A stretch of 64,000 bases of DNA from contig JBQTHL010000037.1 in assembly GCA_052389915.1 (NCBI GenBank), positions 1-64,000 on the forward strand, in the 5' to 3' direction. Position 1 is the stretch's first letter, and each line of letters begins with the position of its first letter. The notes beneath the pieces were generated by a model, which worked only from the letters and a program-made list of their open reading frames with translations, was not told the origin of the DNA and searched no databases. The translations under genes and the position numbers were made by a program. Positions 44,234 to 52,250 of this stretch are shown here, one piece after another. The stretch comes from Panacagrimonas sp052389915 (GTDB lineage Bacteria > Pseudomonadota > Gammaproteobacteria > Nevskiales > Nevskiaceae).

Positions 44234-45181
44234 TCATCGCGACACTTCCCGATTCGTACTGCCTTTTCCTTTCGAGGCGGGGTCCGCGAGCCGCAGTCGG
44301 CTCACTTTCACCGCCTGCGCCGAACGGTCCGACAGCAGGGCAGCGCAACCGAAACGAGTCGCCACCGCCCCTGTCGTACCGCTGCCGCATGTCGGGTCCA
44401 CCACCAGGTCGCCAGGCTTCGTCGTCATCTTGAGCAGCGGCTCCATGACCGATTCCGGTTTCTGAGCGGGATATCCGGTCTGCTCGCTGCGCTTTATGAA
44501 TCCGCTGAGCAATCCGGCCTCGATGACGCTGAACGGCGTCATCTTGAATTCGAGCCGATTGTTCTTGGCGTGCTCGCGATGTCTCGGCGAGTAGAAATGC
44601 TCCGGGTAAAACCGCGCCCGAGCCCTGTGAAGGTGCAGGCAGGCTTGCTGCGAAGGGCGCCAGGTCTTTCCGCGCGACGGCGCATTTTTGAACCACCAGG
44701 TAATCCATCCGCCGAAGCGCAGGCTTTCGGGCCAGTGGTCCACGAGCCGTGCGATCGACTCAGGAAATCCCCAGATCATGACGTGATCGCCCACCCTCGC
44801 GGCGGCCTCCAGTAATGGAACCATCTCCGCCAAATAAGCAGCGCGACCATGTCCGTTCTTGCTTCGGTACCAGGGATCCAGCATCACCACCGACGCCCTG
44901 ATCTTGTGTTGGGCAAGGAGCGTCAGCATCTCTAGAGCGGACATCGGGCCAAGGACTCTGGCGCTGCCTGGCGAGGGCAACGACCCGAGCGCGATGCCCG
45001 GCTTGCCCTCAACCGCCCTCGTCCGCTTTGGCTTAGGCGGCTTGTGGGTGGCCAGCACCTCTGCCACCTCGCCCATCAGGCTCAATGGCACCCGCACCGA
45101 TCGGGTCGGCTCACGGAATCGGCCGCTCCCGCTGGGGCGACCCGCTCCTTCCCGCTGACCTCCGCGCGGCATGCGATCCAT
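44234..45181 (-). CDS. Orphan DNA methyltransferase (N6-adenine/N4-cytosine type) with N-terminal extension
   Basis: A 315-residue protein. The catalytic motif IV reads LDPWYRSK, a variant of the D/S-P-P-Y/W consensus. The SAM-binding part is near the C-terminus (KPGDLVVDPTCGSGTTGAVATRFG), so the order is beta-class. PAQKPESVMEPLL is typical for the class. Residues 1-50 (GGQREGAGRPSGSGRF, EPTRSVRVPLSL) form a basic module that I associate with DNA-binding or RHH-like N-termini of mobile-element proteins. No restriction endonuclease is nearby, so modification could regulate the element or protect it from host restriction. Confidence 0.82.
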   Translation of the reverse strand: MDRMPRGGQREGAGRPSGSGRFREPTRSVRVPLSLMGEVAEVLATHKPPKPKRTRAVEGKPGIALGSLPSPGSARVLGPMSALEMLTLLAQHKIRASVVMLDPWYRSKNGHGRAAYLAEMVPLLEAAARVGDHVMIWGFPESIARLVDHWPESLRFGGWITWWFKNAPSRGKTWRPSQQACLHLHRARARFYPEHFYSPRHREHAKNNRLEFKMTPFSVIEAGLLSGFIKRSEQTGYPAQKPESVMEPLLKMTTKPGDLVVDPTCGSGTTGAVATRFGCAALLSDRSAQAVKVSRLRLADPASKGKGSTNREVSR

Positions 45182-45569
45182 CCTCTTTGAATGTCCACAG
45201 TAATCATAGATGGGACGTCTTCCAGCCGTAAGCTACTTCGGTAACAGCAACCGACAAATTTCCAATCATTCGTGATTCCCGTGAGAACTGGCCGCAAGCG
45301 CGGCAGATCTGCCGTGCTTGCCATGGCGACCCGAGGCTAGGCGGTCGAGCACGGGTCAACGACCGCCCGAAGGGGCGCGCAGCGCCTCGTCGGCTCGCTG
45401 CCGCTCGCGAGGCGACGAGCGGATTCGTTGATGCGCGCGCAGCCGTCGGCCATTGCCCCATAGCCTGAAAGGCCTAGTGGACGGCTTCGCAAGCGACTTC
45501 AGAAAGACGGGATACCGAAAGGCCGGAGCACTAGTGAGCGCACTAGTTCCAAACCGGGAGCGGAAACCG
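45182..45569. promoter_or_regulatory. Divergent intergenic region with an 8-bp direct repeat
   Basis: A 388-bp region between the methyltransferase and a plus-strand gene without a supported coding sequence. Two copies of GCACTAGT at 45528-45535 and 45540-45547 lie 23 bases before the ATG at 45570; each contains the palindrome ACTAGT. They could be an operator for one of the small XRE regulators of the island. Confidence 0.35.
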
Positions 45570-46025
45570 ATGGAGCAGGCCGAAAAGGATGGCGAGCGAG
45601 ACAGGGTGCCAGGGGGTGAGCCGAGGGCTGCGAACGATCCGGGAGCGCTTGATCAGGCGGCAAGAGGCATCGGCCTGCGGCGAATATCAGCCTATGTACC
45701 GACGACCGAGCGCGAAACGGCGGAGCAGACCCGCAAGCGGGAACACCGGGAGCGGATGCGGCGCCAGCGAGCAGAGGCGATCTCTCAGGGATTTCGCCAG
45801 ATCAATATTCCCAAGGTACCTGTAGAGCTAATCGAGCGAGTGCACACAGCGGTCGATGAGGTGCTCCAAGGCAAGGCGCGATCTCCACAAGATCCGCCTC
45901 AGGCATCGCCGCCACAGCCACCGCCGCCGCCCACCGGAGTATCCAGGAAGCAGGTGACAGCGCTCGTGGCGGTGGCTGCCTTGCTGGGACTCAGCATCGG
46001 GCTGTGCGTGGCGTTTCTCATTTAG
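45570..46025 (+). CDS. Tail-anchored hypothetical protein
   Basis: A 151-residue protein. The N-terminal two thirds are charged and helical (TERETAEQTRKREHRERMRRQ, PKVPVELIERVHTAVDEVL), then a proline-rich linker leads to a single C-terminal membrane helix (VTALVAVAALLGLSIGLCVAFLI). This layout suggests a membrane-anchored cytoplasmic domain. GGGAG precedes the ATG. The frame is open for 39 codons further upstream, but I see no reason to extend it. Function unknown. Confidence 0.6.
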   Translation: MEQAEKDGERDRVPGGEPRAANDPGALDQAARGIGLRRISAYVPTTERETAEQTRKREHRERMRRQRAEAISQGFRQINIPKVPVELIERVHTAVDEVLQGKARSPQDPPQASPPQPPPPPTGVSRKQVTALVAVAALLGLSIGLCVAFLI

Positions 46026-46117
46026 AAGTACGTGGCGTCCGGCAATGGATGCGATCAATAGCCGCAACGTCGCGGGGCCTCGCGCAAGCGCTGGGCCGGC
46101 CCCGCACCCCGGCCCTT

Positions 46118-46140
46118 GTCGCGGATCGGGGATCCGCGAC
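46118..46140. terminator. Perfect hairpin between convergent genes
   Basis: GTCGCGGATC and GATCCGCGAC form a perfect 10-bp stem with a GGG loop. No T-run follows; the location between convergent genes suggests termination. Confidence 0.6.
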
Positions 46141-46205
46141 CGTGTAGGAGGAAGGCAGCATTTCGTGACCATTCGGGGCAACACGCCTTCGCTGCCCTGT
46201 AATGA

Positions 46206-46589
46206 TCACGATGGTAACCCGTGTTCAATTGCAATCAACGCCACTAGCACCCGCACCAAGCCCTCGTCGCTGTCGAGCAATGAGGTCGGCGCCTGCCCAC
46301 CGAGCGGCGTACTAGGTTCGCGCAACCAGAGTTCGGCGGCGCTGGGAGCTTCCATCGCAGCCGTCGCGGCCCGCAGTGCAATTGCGAGCCGCGCCTTGTA
46401 CGCGGCATCGTGGTTGAGGGCGGCACGTCCGGTGGCGCTGTCGTAGTAGTCATCAAGAATCGCTCGGATGTCACCTTCGGATGCCACCATCAAGGCTTCC
46501 ATGCCAAGCTCCTGCTGGCGGGTCTGCATACGGGCATACAGTGCTTCGGTTTCTTGCCGGACGCGCTTGACGCCCCTTTTATCGATCAT
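46206..46589 (-). CDS. MbcA/ParS/Xre-type antitoxin-like protein (DUF2384-like)
   Basis: A 127-residue protein. Its C-terminal part (ELWLREPSTPLGGQAPTSLL, DSDEGLVRVLVALIAIEHG) matches the MbcA/ParS/Xre antitoxin toxin-binding module, in which WL-x-P-x3-LGG-x-xP-x-xLL is the core. In known systems this partners a RES-domain NAD-degrading toxin. No RES-like gene lies on either side; the upstream neighbour is a zinc-ribbon protein. It could be an orphan immunity gene or pair with an unknown toxin. Confidence 0.65.
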   Translation of the reverse strand: MIDKRGVKRVRQETEALYARMQTRQQELGMEALMVASEGDIRAILDDYYDSATGRAALNHDAAYKARLAIALRAATAAMEAPSAAELWLREPSTPLGGQAPTSLLDSDEGLVRVLVALIAIEHGLPS

Positions 46590-46714
46590 GGCCGGATGTC
46601 CGGTTGAAGGGCCCTCAGCAACCCTCCCCGTGTGCCTCCGCTCCGCGCGAGCGACCGCGTATGCAAGGCATTTGGTTCGGGCTTCCTCATCGAGTGACAG
46701 CTGGTTGATTGCTG

Positions 46715-47062
46715 CTAATGCACGGTCTGCGGACGCTCACGTCCGTAGAGAGCTTCGATCCAGAGATCTTCCGCTTCCTCGATCTGCTCTGGGGTGGCCG
46801 GAATTTCAAACTGATTCCCGAGGTGCCGAAGAATCTTGCCGAGACGGGCGTGTGTGCAGTACTGGCAGAGATCGGCGACGAGCCGATCACCGTCTACGAA
46901 CCGCACCGCCATGTACCCCGCATGGACCTCGATCCGGGTGAACTCGAACATCTCGAGTTCTTGATCCAGGCTCCGATAACTGCGCCAGTCCCGCTTGCAG
47001 CTATCGCAGCGCTTGCCGACAACCTTGAAGCCGAGACCCTCGACCAAGCGAATAATTTCCAC
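46715..47062 (-). CDS. Zinc-ribbon-like hypothetical protein
   Basis: A 115-residue protein with two CxxC knuckles (CDSC at residues 19-22 and CQYC at about 67-70), a pattern of a zinc ribbon. The remainder is mixed alpha/beta and ends in an acidic helix (TPEQIEEAEDLWIEALYG). It lies upstream of the antitoxin-like gene on the same strand, with 125 bp between them. No family is recognised. Confidence 0.55.
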   Translation of the reverse strand: MEIIRLVEGLGFKVVGKRCDSCKRDWRSYRSLDQELEMFEFTRIEVHAGYMAVRFVDGDRLVADLCQYCTHARLGKILRHLGNQFEIPATPEQIEEAEDLWIEALYGRERPQTVH

Positions 47063-47275
47063 CGTATGCCCCTCTTATGGACGCGCCCCTCCTGTGAGGA
47101 GGCTGTTCAAAGAGGGGAGGAAAAGACTCAGCGATGTGCTCGGATCATAACGGTCTGTTCATGTGCGCGCATTCGGGCGCCACAGCGTCCGGCCTCCGCT
47201 CGCGCCTGTTGATTGCTGCAATGCGCTTTCTAAGCCGATGTTCATTTCAAACCAATGCCGATTAACAAAGCGGTT

Positions 47276-47806
47276 CTACGGTTTCGCGCTGGCGAGGGCT
47301 TGGCGTGCCCGCGCAAGCATCAGGTGATTCGGCCGGCTACGAGCCCGGAAGGCTGCGTAGATCCAACCCGTCCCGACCAGCGTCAAGAGTGAGCCGACGG
47401 CAATGTGCACGGAGCCGCGGCCGAGTTCGATGCCAGAGTGGATTGTGGCCAGGCCTCCAACCGTGATGAAGGAGCCGAAGACCACCGCCAGAATGAAGTA
47501 GGTGAACGCCGAATCCTTGGCGACGTCAAATCGAAACCGCCAGGTTTCCTTGAGGTCGTGGTTGCGAAAGAGCGCTGGCTGCCATTCGCCTTCACCGCGA
47601 ACTAGTACTGCGGTGACTCGATGGCCGACCCGCGTCGGAATGTCATCGCCCAGCACAACGGCGGATTCCGCCCCCTCTTGATCCTGGATGAGGAGAGTCG
47701 TGCGTACCCTGGAAAATCCGCTCACCGAGCCGCTGCTGCCGTGAACGGACAGCAGGACGTTCTGCTTGCTATCGATGACAGGCCCTGTGATCGTTCGAAG
47801 GTTCAT
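47276..47806 (-). CDS. Hypothetical membrane protein with OB-like N-terminal region
   Basis: A 176-residue protein. The N-terminal 100 residues look like a small beta-rich soluble domain (TGPVIDSKQNVLLSVHG, VRTTLLIQDQEG, RVGHRVTAVLVRGEGEW). Two membrane helices follow (FTYFILAVVFGSFITVGGLA; VHIAVGSLLTLVGTGWIYAAF). Function unknown. The 213-bp gap before the next gene downstream (47063-47275) shows no further gene. Confidence 0.55.
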   Translation of the reverse strand: MNLRTITGPVIDSKQNVLLSVHGSSGSVSGFSRVRTTLLIQDQEGAESAVVLGDDIPTRVGHRVTAVLVRGEGEWQPALFRNHDLKETWRFRFDVAKDSAFTYFILAVVFGSFITVGGLATIHSGIELGRGSVHIAVGSLLTLVGTGWIYAAFRARSRPNHLMLARARQALASAKP

Positions 47807-47874
47807 GGTTTGGCGTACTTCTCAGCGCGGTTGATGCTTCAGGGCATACGAGAGTGGAATGGAGATCTGCCGCA

Positions 47875-48159
47875 TCACCCTTCGCCGCACATCTTCATGG
47901 CCTCGCTGACCGGCTCCGGGGTGCTGTACAGCGAGCCCGAGCCGTTCGGTCCCTGAAAACGCCAACCGTCACTGCTGGTGAACCAGAGGCGCCATGGAGA
48001 GCCATCGCTGCAGAAACCCTCGTAGCTCTCGACGACCTGGCCGTTGACGACGGTAGGTCCCTGTTGGCGGGTGATGGTTGCGCCAAAGCAAAGCACTGGC
48101 GCGAGGACGGCGACCACGACGGCCGCTTTGCAGATCCTGGTTGATATGGGCACGTTCAT
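47875..48159 (-). CDS. Small exported hypothetical protein
   Basis: A 94-residue protein. A signal peptide (AAVVVAVLAPVLCFGATI) is cleaved around residue 27; the mature part has a WRLWFTSSDGWRFQGPNG segment and two cysteines (FCSDG and the C-terminal MKMCGEG) that may form a disulfide. It starts three bases after the stop of the lipoprotein-like gene, so the two are co-transcribed. Confidence 0.6.
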   Translation of the reverse strand: MNVPISTRICKAAVVVAVLAPVLCFGATITRQQGPTVVNGQVVESYEGFCSDGSPWRLWFTSSDGWRFQGPNGSGSLYSTPEPVSEAMKMCGEG

Positions 48160-48162
48160 GGC

Positions 48163-48981
48163 TTAGCTCGCCCTCCCTAGGACGCGCTCGTACTGCGGCG
48201 CCACGAACGGGATCTTCTCCATCTCCGTGGCGATGCGCTCGTTCTCGGGCCCGCTGTTGGATGGGAACGACCGGAGCATCGACATCGCGATGCCGGTGGA
48301 CGTGAGCTTGGCCAGCGTGCCGTAGTTCTCCGCGAGCTCGATCTGCATCTCTTCCAGCACGCGTCCGTTGGAGGCTTCTGCGAAATACAACTTACCGCGG
48401 ATGCGATCGCCGACCGTCAGCTTCTGCAGGACGTTGCGGTCGTAGACGTCTTCCTTGAACGTCAGGGCCAGGATCCGCCCAGCGCACTGGTTCTGCGACT
48501 GGCAGACCTGCAGGGGGGCGCGAACCGTGCGGGCGGCGGATTGAACATACACCGCCATGTTGCTGGCGAAGATCATGGGCAGATTGGCAGCGTCTTCGCG
48601 CGGCTGGATGTCCGCCGCGACCAGCACACTGTCGTACCCATGAAAATGAGGCTGGGCATTCCGCAGATCCTTGACCGACTGGTACGCGTGATAGGCCCCA
48701 GTCACGCCACGTGCCCGGTCGAACGTGTCGTAGGCCGTCTGAGCGGCAGTACATCCCGTCAGGCCGATAGCCAGGCAGAGGCGCGCCAGGAAGCCTACGG
48801 CCCCACATCCGTGCTGAGGGCTCTGGTCAGGCCTAGGAAGCCTTCCATTCAGATCACCGGGACCGGAACGCAACGACGGATGCAGCCCGGATGGCACTAC
48901 TGGCATGAAAGGGTCTCCCGTCTGAACGGAGGGCGGTGCTCCCTCCGAAGTTTTGGCTCGGTTTTCCAGATTGTCACTCAT
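48163..48981 (-). CDS. Putative lipoprotein of the island
   Basis: A protein of about 272 residues if translation starts at 48981. A hydrophobic segment ending in a lipobox-like LTGC (ARLCLAIGLTGCTAAQTAYD) lies well inside it, so the true start may be a later non-ATG codon giving a shorter lipoprotein. The mature region (GYDSVLVAADIQPREDAANLP, APLQVCQSQNQCAGRILALTFKEDVYDRNVL) is unassigned. It is divergent from the XRE regulator at 49023 with only about 40 bp between them. Confidence 0.55.
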   Translation of the reverse strand: MSDNLENRAKTSEGAPPSVQTGDPFMPVVPSGLHPSLRSGPGDLNGRLPRPDQSPQHGCGAVGFLARLCLAIGLTGCTAAQTAYDTFDRARGVTGAYHAYQSVKDLRNAQPHFHGYDSVLVAADIQPREDAANLPMIFASNMAVYVQSAARTVRAPLQVCQSQNQCAGRILALTFKEDVYDRNVLQKLTVGDRIRGKLYFAEASNGRVLEEMQIELAENYGTLAKLTSTGIAMSMLRSFPSNSGPENERIATEMEKIPFVAPQYERVLGRAS

Positions 48982-49022
48982 AGAGCGTGGCTTGATAAAG
49001 ATGTGGTGATTAGCGTCTGTGA

Positions 49023-49268
49023 ATGCCGTCGCATCCACAGCTGCTGTTGGTGGGTCAACGCCTCAGGGCGTTACGGGAGGAGCGCGGGATCTCGCAGGAG
49101 AACTTTGCTCTCGAAGCGGGCATCGCCCGCAGCTATTACGGCGGCATCGAACGGGGACAGCGGAACCTGGCGGCCATCAACTTGATCCGGATCGCCGCGG
49201 CGCTGGGCGTCGAGGTCGGAGAGCTGTTTCCCCCGATGCAGTCTCTACGACGGGCACGGCCGAGGTAG
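49023..49268 (+). CDS. XRE-family transcriptional regulator
   Basis: An 81-residue protein that is nearly all Cro/C1-type helix-turn-helix: LLVGQRLRALREERGISQEN, FALEAGIARSYYGGIERGQRN, INLIRIAAALGVEVGELFP. It is divergent from the lipoprotein operon and probably represses it and itself. Proteins of this size and pattern are also found as the controllers of restriction-modification systems, which may relate to the orphan methyltransferase. Confidence 0.88.
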   Translation: MPSHPQLLLVGQRLRALREERGISQENFALEAGIARSYYGGIERGQRNLAAINLIRIAAALGVEVGELFPPMQSLRRARPR

Positions 49269-49309
49269 AAGTTGGATCGATCTGAGGGCATCGGCATGCT
49301 CAGGCCTGA

Positions 49310-49990
49310 CTACGCCTTGAACTGACTGATGATGTTCATGCGGTCATCCGCAAGGACTCGTGCGATGTCACGTTCGGTCCGCAGCCTCGCCGAGAGGTCC
49401 TCGATCTGACGGTTGGTCGCCAGCAGTTCGGTGGTCAGCCGGCTCTGGGTCTCCAGCCTCTCGCGGGTGTCCTGCAAGGCGATCTGGAGCTCCACGATCA
49501 GATCTTTGTCGGCGGCGCGCTCGGCCTGGTGGCGCTCCTCGATGCGGACATGCTCGGCAGCGAGTTGCTGCGCACTGATCGTCTTCCAGCGATCAATCCA
49601 GCCGCGCATCTCTGTTTCTAGTTCGGCCGGCAGCTCGATTACGCGCCGGACGTTCCGGGCGGCAATCTGCTCGCGCAGCTTCTGGAGGACGCGGCTTGCG
49701 CGCTGGCGCTGACACCCGCCGGACTCCGCAATCAACTCTTCGATCTTGGGTGCCCGTCCCAGGCGGTCGGCCATGCTCATTGCCAAAGCGAGAAGCTGCG
49801 GGTCGTCCATGACCGGCGGTCGACCCTTCGGATCGGGTGCACCGGTTGAAGTACCTTGTTTATCAGTAGCCAGCTTTCCGGTCGTCGGCTTCCTGGATTC
49901 GGAACCGTTCGGAACGATTCGTTCCGAAACGTTCTGATGGGGATCGCGATCAGGCTTCATTGCGGGTCTCAGCGTGGAAGGTCGGCTCAT
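49310..49990 (-). CDS. KfrA-like DNA-binding coiled-coil protein
   Basis: A 226-residue protein. After a disordered N-terminus, residues 65-115 form a helical DNA-binding region like that of plasmid KfrA (MADRLGRAPKIEELIAESG, QRQRASRVLQKLREQI), followed by a long coiled coil (EHVRIEERHQAERAADKDLIV to the end). KfrA proteins are plasmid maintenance and segregation factors. The start may be 49990 or 49960; both overlap the upstream HD-domain gene. A plasmid ancestry of the island fits. Confidence 0.7.
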   Translation of the reverse strand: MSRPSTLRPAMKPDRDPHQNVSERIVPNGSESRKPTTGKLATDKQGTSTGAPDPKGRPPVMDDPQLLALAMSMADRLGRAPKIEELIAESGGCQRQRASRVLQKLREQIAARNVRRVIELPAELETEMRGWIDRWKTISAQQLAAEHVRIEERHQAERAADKDLIVELQIALQDTRERLETQSRLTTELLATNRQIEDLSARLRTERDIARVLADDRMNIISQFKA

Positions 49991-50939
49991 TCATCGCGTT
50001 CACGGCTTTCACATCCCGCAAAGCGGCATAGCCTTTCGGGTCGAGCAGATGGGCGAGATCGCGCTTGCGGCGGTGCGCGGCACTGAACTGGTCGAGGGTG
50101 GTCACGATCTCGGCGACGAAGTAGTCCGGAATACGGCGCGCCTGACGCGGCGTAGCGACGTAGCCGAGGACGTGCCGCAGGCCAGCAGCAAGATCGGGGC
50201 TGCGGCGATCCAGCCAGGCCAGATGGGGGGCGAGGAGTTCGATCGTCAACATCTCATGCGGAGTCACCAGGCCGTACTTGCCCCTACGAAATTCGCCGAC
50301 GGAGCGAAGCTTGCCGGCGTCGTGCAGCAAGTAACCCAGGCGCGCGATGTGGGGTGCCCAGCTGTCCTCAGGCAATGCCTTACGCGCATGTTCGGCGGCC
50401 AGATCCAGATACTCGGTGCAGTGCATCAGCAGTCCGCCGACGTGCGCATGGTGATGGTCCACGCTCGCACGGCACCGCAGGAGCGGGATGCCGATGTTGG
50501 GATCGAGCAGCACCTGGCGAAGAAAACCGTCGAGCGGATCAGGAAGGTCGCACTCGAGAGCGATCAGGCTGTGAAGGCCTTCAATCGCGGCGTCTGGGCA
50601 ACGGCGACGTGGAAGCAGAGCCGCAGCGCAAGCAACCTGGGACGGCTGAAGCCCGGTCAGGCATTCCACCTTGAGCTGCGGCTTCCCCTGAAAGATCGAC
50701 ACTTTTGCTCGCACGGTGACCGCGGACGGAGTCGTCGGCACGGCGATCCGCGGGCGAGATTCAGGCCATCCAAAGCCGATGACGCTTCCGGTCGAATCTT
50801 CGAGCGTCATTTGCAGGCACGCCTGTCCGCTCTCGCCCTCCCGCTCGGCGCATGCCGTCAGCAGGTAGGTCCCATGACCGACTTGGCCGACCTGCTCGAC
50901 GAGCCCGCCGACCGGGCTCAGCACCGTCGCGGCTACCAC
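49950..50939 (-). CDS. OB-fold/HD-domain protein (YhaM-like nuclease or phosphohydrolase)
   Basis: A 329-residue protein. The first 110 residues look like an OB-fold nucleic-acid-binding domain (CLQMTLEDSTGSVIGFGWPES, VRAKVSIFQGKPQLKVECL). The second part has HD-superfamily motifs: HHHAHVGGLLMHCTEYLDL and LGYLLHDAGKLR with the paired His-Asp. The OB-HD order is that of YhaM 3'-5' exoribonucleases and of HD proteins in integrative elements. It overlaps the downstream KfrA-like gene and the upstream small gene, so the three are co-translated. Confidence 0.75.
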   Translation of the reverse strand: MVAATVLSPVGGLVEQVGQVGHGTYLLTACAEREGESGQACLQMTLEDSTGSVIGFGWPESRPRIAVPTTPSAVTVRAKVSIFQGKPQLKVECLTGLQPSQVACAAALLPRRRCPDAAIEGLHSLIALECDLPDPLDGFLRQVLLDPNIGIPLLRCRASVDHHHAHVGGLLMHCTEYLDLAAEHARKALPEDSWAPHIARLGYLLHDAGKLRSVGEFRRGKYGLVTPHEMLTIELLAPHLAWLDRRSPDLAAGLRHVLGYVATPRQARRIPDYFVAEIVTTLDQFSAAHRRKRDLAHLLDPKGYAALRDVKAVNAMNEPTFHAETRNEA

Positions 50940-51283
50940 TGGTAAGACGCCTTGATGAGCGCCAGACGACGCTCAAGCCGATGGGCAATCAGGATGCTCT
51001 CGGGCATCCATCCCGCATCTTCGGTCAGCGTCGGATCTTCCAACTGCGCTTCGACCCACTCGACGAGCGCCTCGGCGTTGCAGCGGCAAGTCGACCGCGC
51101 CAGCCACGGGATCAGGTCGACACCGTTCGGGAAAATTGCGAAGTGACGCAAGTACCCCGGCGCCAATCGCCGGGCCAGTCTCATGCGCTTGACCCCTTCG
51201 AGTTCGGACTCGACGCGGACAAGCAGCTGCTCGCGGGTCATCGAAGCCACCTCCTCTCGCGTGGGGTCCTTCGGTTGATTCAT
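50933..51283 (-). CDS. Hypothetical protein, first gene of the HD/KfrA operon
   Basis: A 116-residue helical protein with no recognised family; features are EEVASMTREQLLVRVESELEGVK and STCRCNAEALVEWVEAQLEDP, the CRC pair being notable. CAGGAGCTACAAA precedes its ATG. It overlaps the next gene by seven bases and heads the minus-strand operon, divergent from the small XRE regulator at 51437. Confidence 0.65.
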   Translation of the reverse strand: MNQPKDPTREEVASMTREQLLVRVESELEGVKRMRLARRLAPGYLRHFAIFPNGVDLIPWLARSTCRCNAEALVEWVEAQLEDPTLTEDAGWMPESILIAHRLERRLALIKASYQW

Positions 51284-51436
51284 TTTGTAGCTCCTGAAAA
51301 ACTAAACGCCCCCCAGAATGAACCGGGGCCCTGCAAGGTGTTTGAATGCCCTGCTGGATGACATTCTGAGCGACGATACGCCGCTTGTAAAGGCGTTTTG
51401 TCTCTCAGGAGGGCTTTTTAATCTCCTGGAGGTCTA

Positions 51437-51646
51437 ATGCTCCGCTGCCACCTTTCCCGCCTGATGGGGGAGCGCAAGATGAAGGTGATCGACGTCGCGC
51501 GCGCGACAGGCCTCCACCGCAATACGGTGTCGCTCCTCTACCAAGAGACGGCGACGCGCATCGAGGTGGAGGCGATAGAGAAGTTATGCAATTTGTTTGA
51601 CTGCACGGTTGGCGACCTTTTCGAATACGTCAGGGATGGCAAGTAA
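51437..51646 (+). CDS. Small XRE-family regulator (YozG-like)
   Basis: A 69-residue Cro/C1-type helix-turn-helix: SRLMGERKMKVIDVARATG, LHRNTVSLLYQET, IEKLCNLFDCTVGDLFEYV. CTGGAGG lies at good spacing. It is divergent from the 50.9-51.3 kb operon; the 153-bp gap contains AACGCC ... GGCGTT half-sites that might be operators. Confidence 0.85.
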   Translation: MLRCHLSRLMGERKMKVIDVARATGLHRNTVSLLYQETATRIEVEAIEKLCNLFDCTVGDLFEYVRDGK

Positions 51647-51718
51647 CAGGCGGGGCCGAAAAAGACTCCGCGCGTCCACCCCTGATTCGGGTGTGCCCTG
51701 ACCTGCTTTCAATCCGAG

Positions 51719-51855
51719 CTACGCCGCCATCCGATGCTCGTAGTACGGCCGCTCTCGGTCATCGAGAATTGCGTAGCACTTGGCTAGATCTCCATCTGGC
51801 TGCAGCCAGGCATCAAGGTTGGCCGCCTTGATCGGCACGATGCACCGATCGTGTC
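51719..51855 (-). pseudogene. C-terminal remnant of an SOS response-associated peptidase (SRAP/YedK)
   Basis: Reading the minus strand from about 51855 gives DRCIVPIKAANLDAWLQPDG, then DLAKCYAILDDRERPYYEHRM and a stop at 51719. This resembles the end of SRAP-domain proteins that crosslink abasic DNA sites. The N-terminal two thirds, with the catalytic cysteine, are missing; the sequence changes abruptly into an umuC remnant on the opposite strand. Confidence 0.6.
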
Positions 51856-52188
51856 AGCGAAGCCACCGACGACACCTTGGTGATCGGCAAGTCGGCACTG
51901 GCAGGACTGCGACGAATCTTTGAGTCGGGCTACGACTACAAGAAGGCTGGCGTGCAGCTAGGCGTCCTCGCCCCGAAGCAGCACCGGCAGTCGATGCTGT
52001 TTGATAACAGCGAGGAGCTAGAGCGCCGGACCCGCCTGAACACGACGATCGATCGGCTCAATCTGAAATTTGGCCGAGGGACGATCAATCTTGCGGCTAC
52101 GGGAACAGAGAAGGCTTGGACGATGCGGCGCCAGAATCTGTCGCCCCGTTACACCACTGATTGGGATGCGCTGCCGGAAGTGCGCTGA
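51856..52188 (+). pseudogene. C-terminal remnant of umuC (DNA polymerase V subunit)
   Basis: The frame SEATDDTLVIGKSALAGLRR, IFESGYDYKKAGVQLGVL and QSMLFDNSEELERRTRLNTT, ending in RRQNLSPRYTTDWDALPEV, corresponds to the last quarter of UmuC with its DUF4113-like tail. The polymerase palm and catalytic residues are absent. It is fused head-on to the SRAP remnant at about 51855, so a deletion removed both genes' main parts. Any protein from the GTG at 51877 would lack polymerase activity. Confidence 0.75.
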
Positions 52189-52250
52189 CTCGACGACAGG
52201 TGGCTCCCTATGATTCTCCACAGCTTTCATAGGGAGCCTGCCACTGCTGC

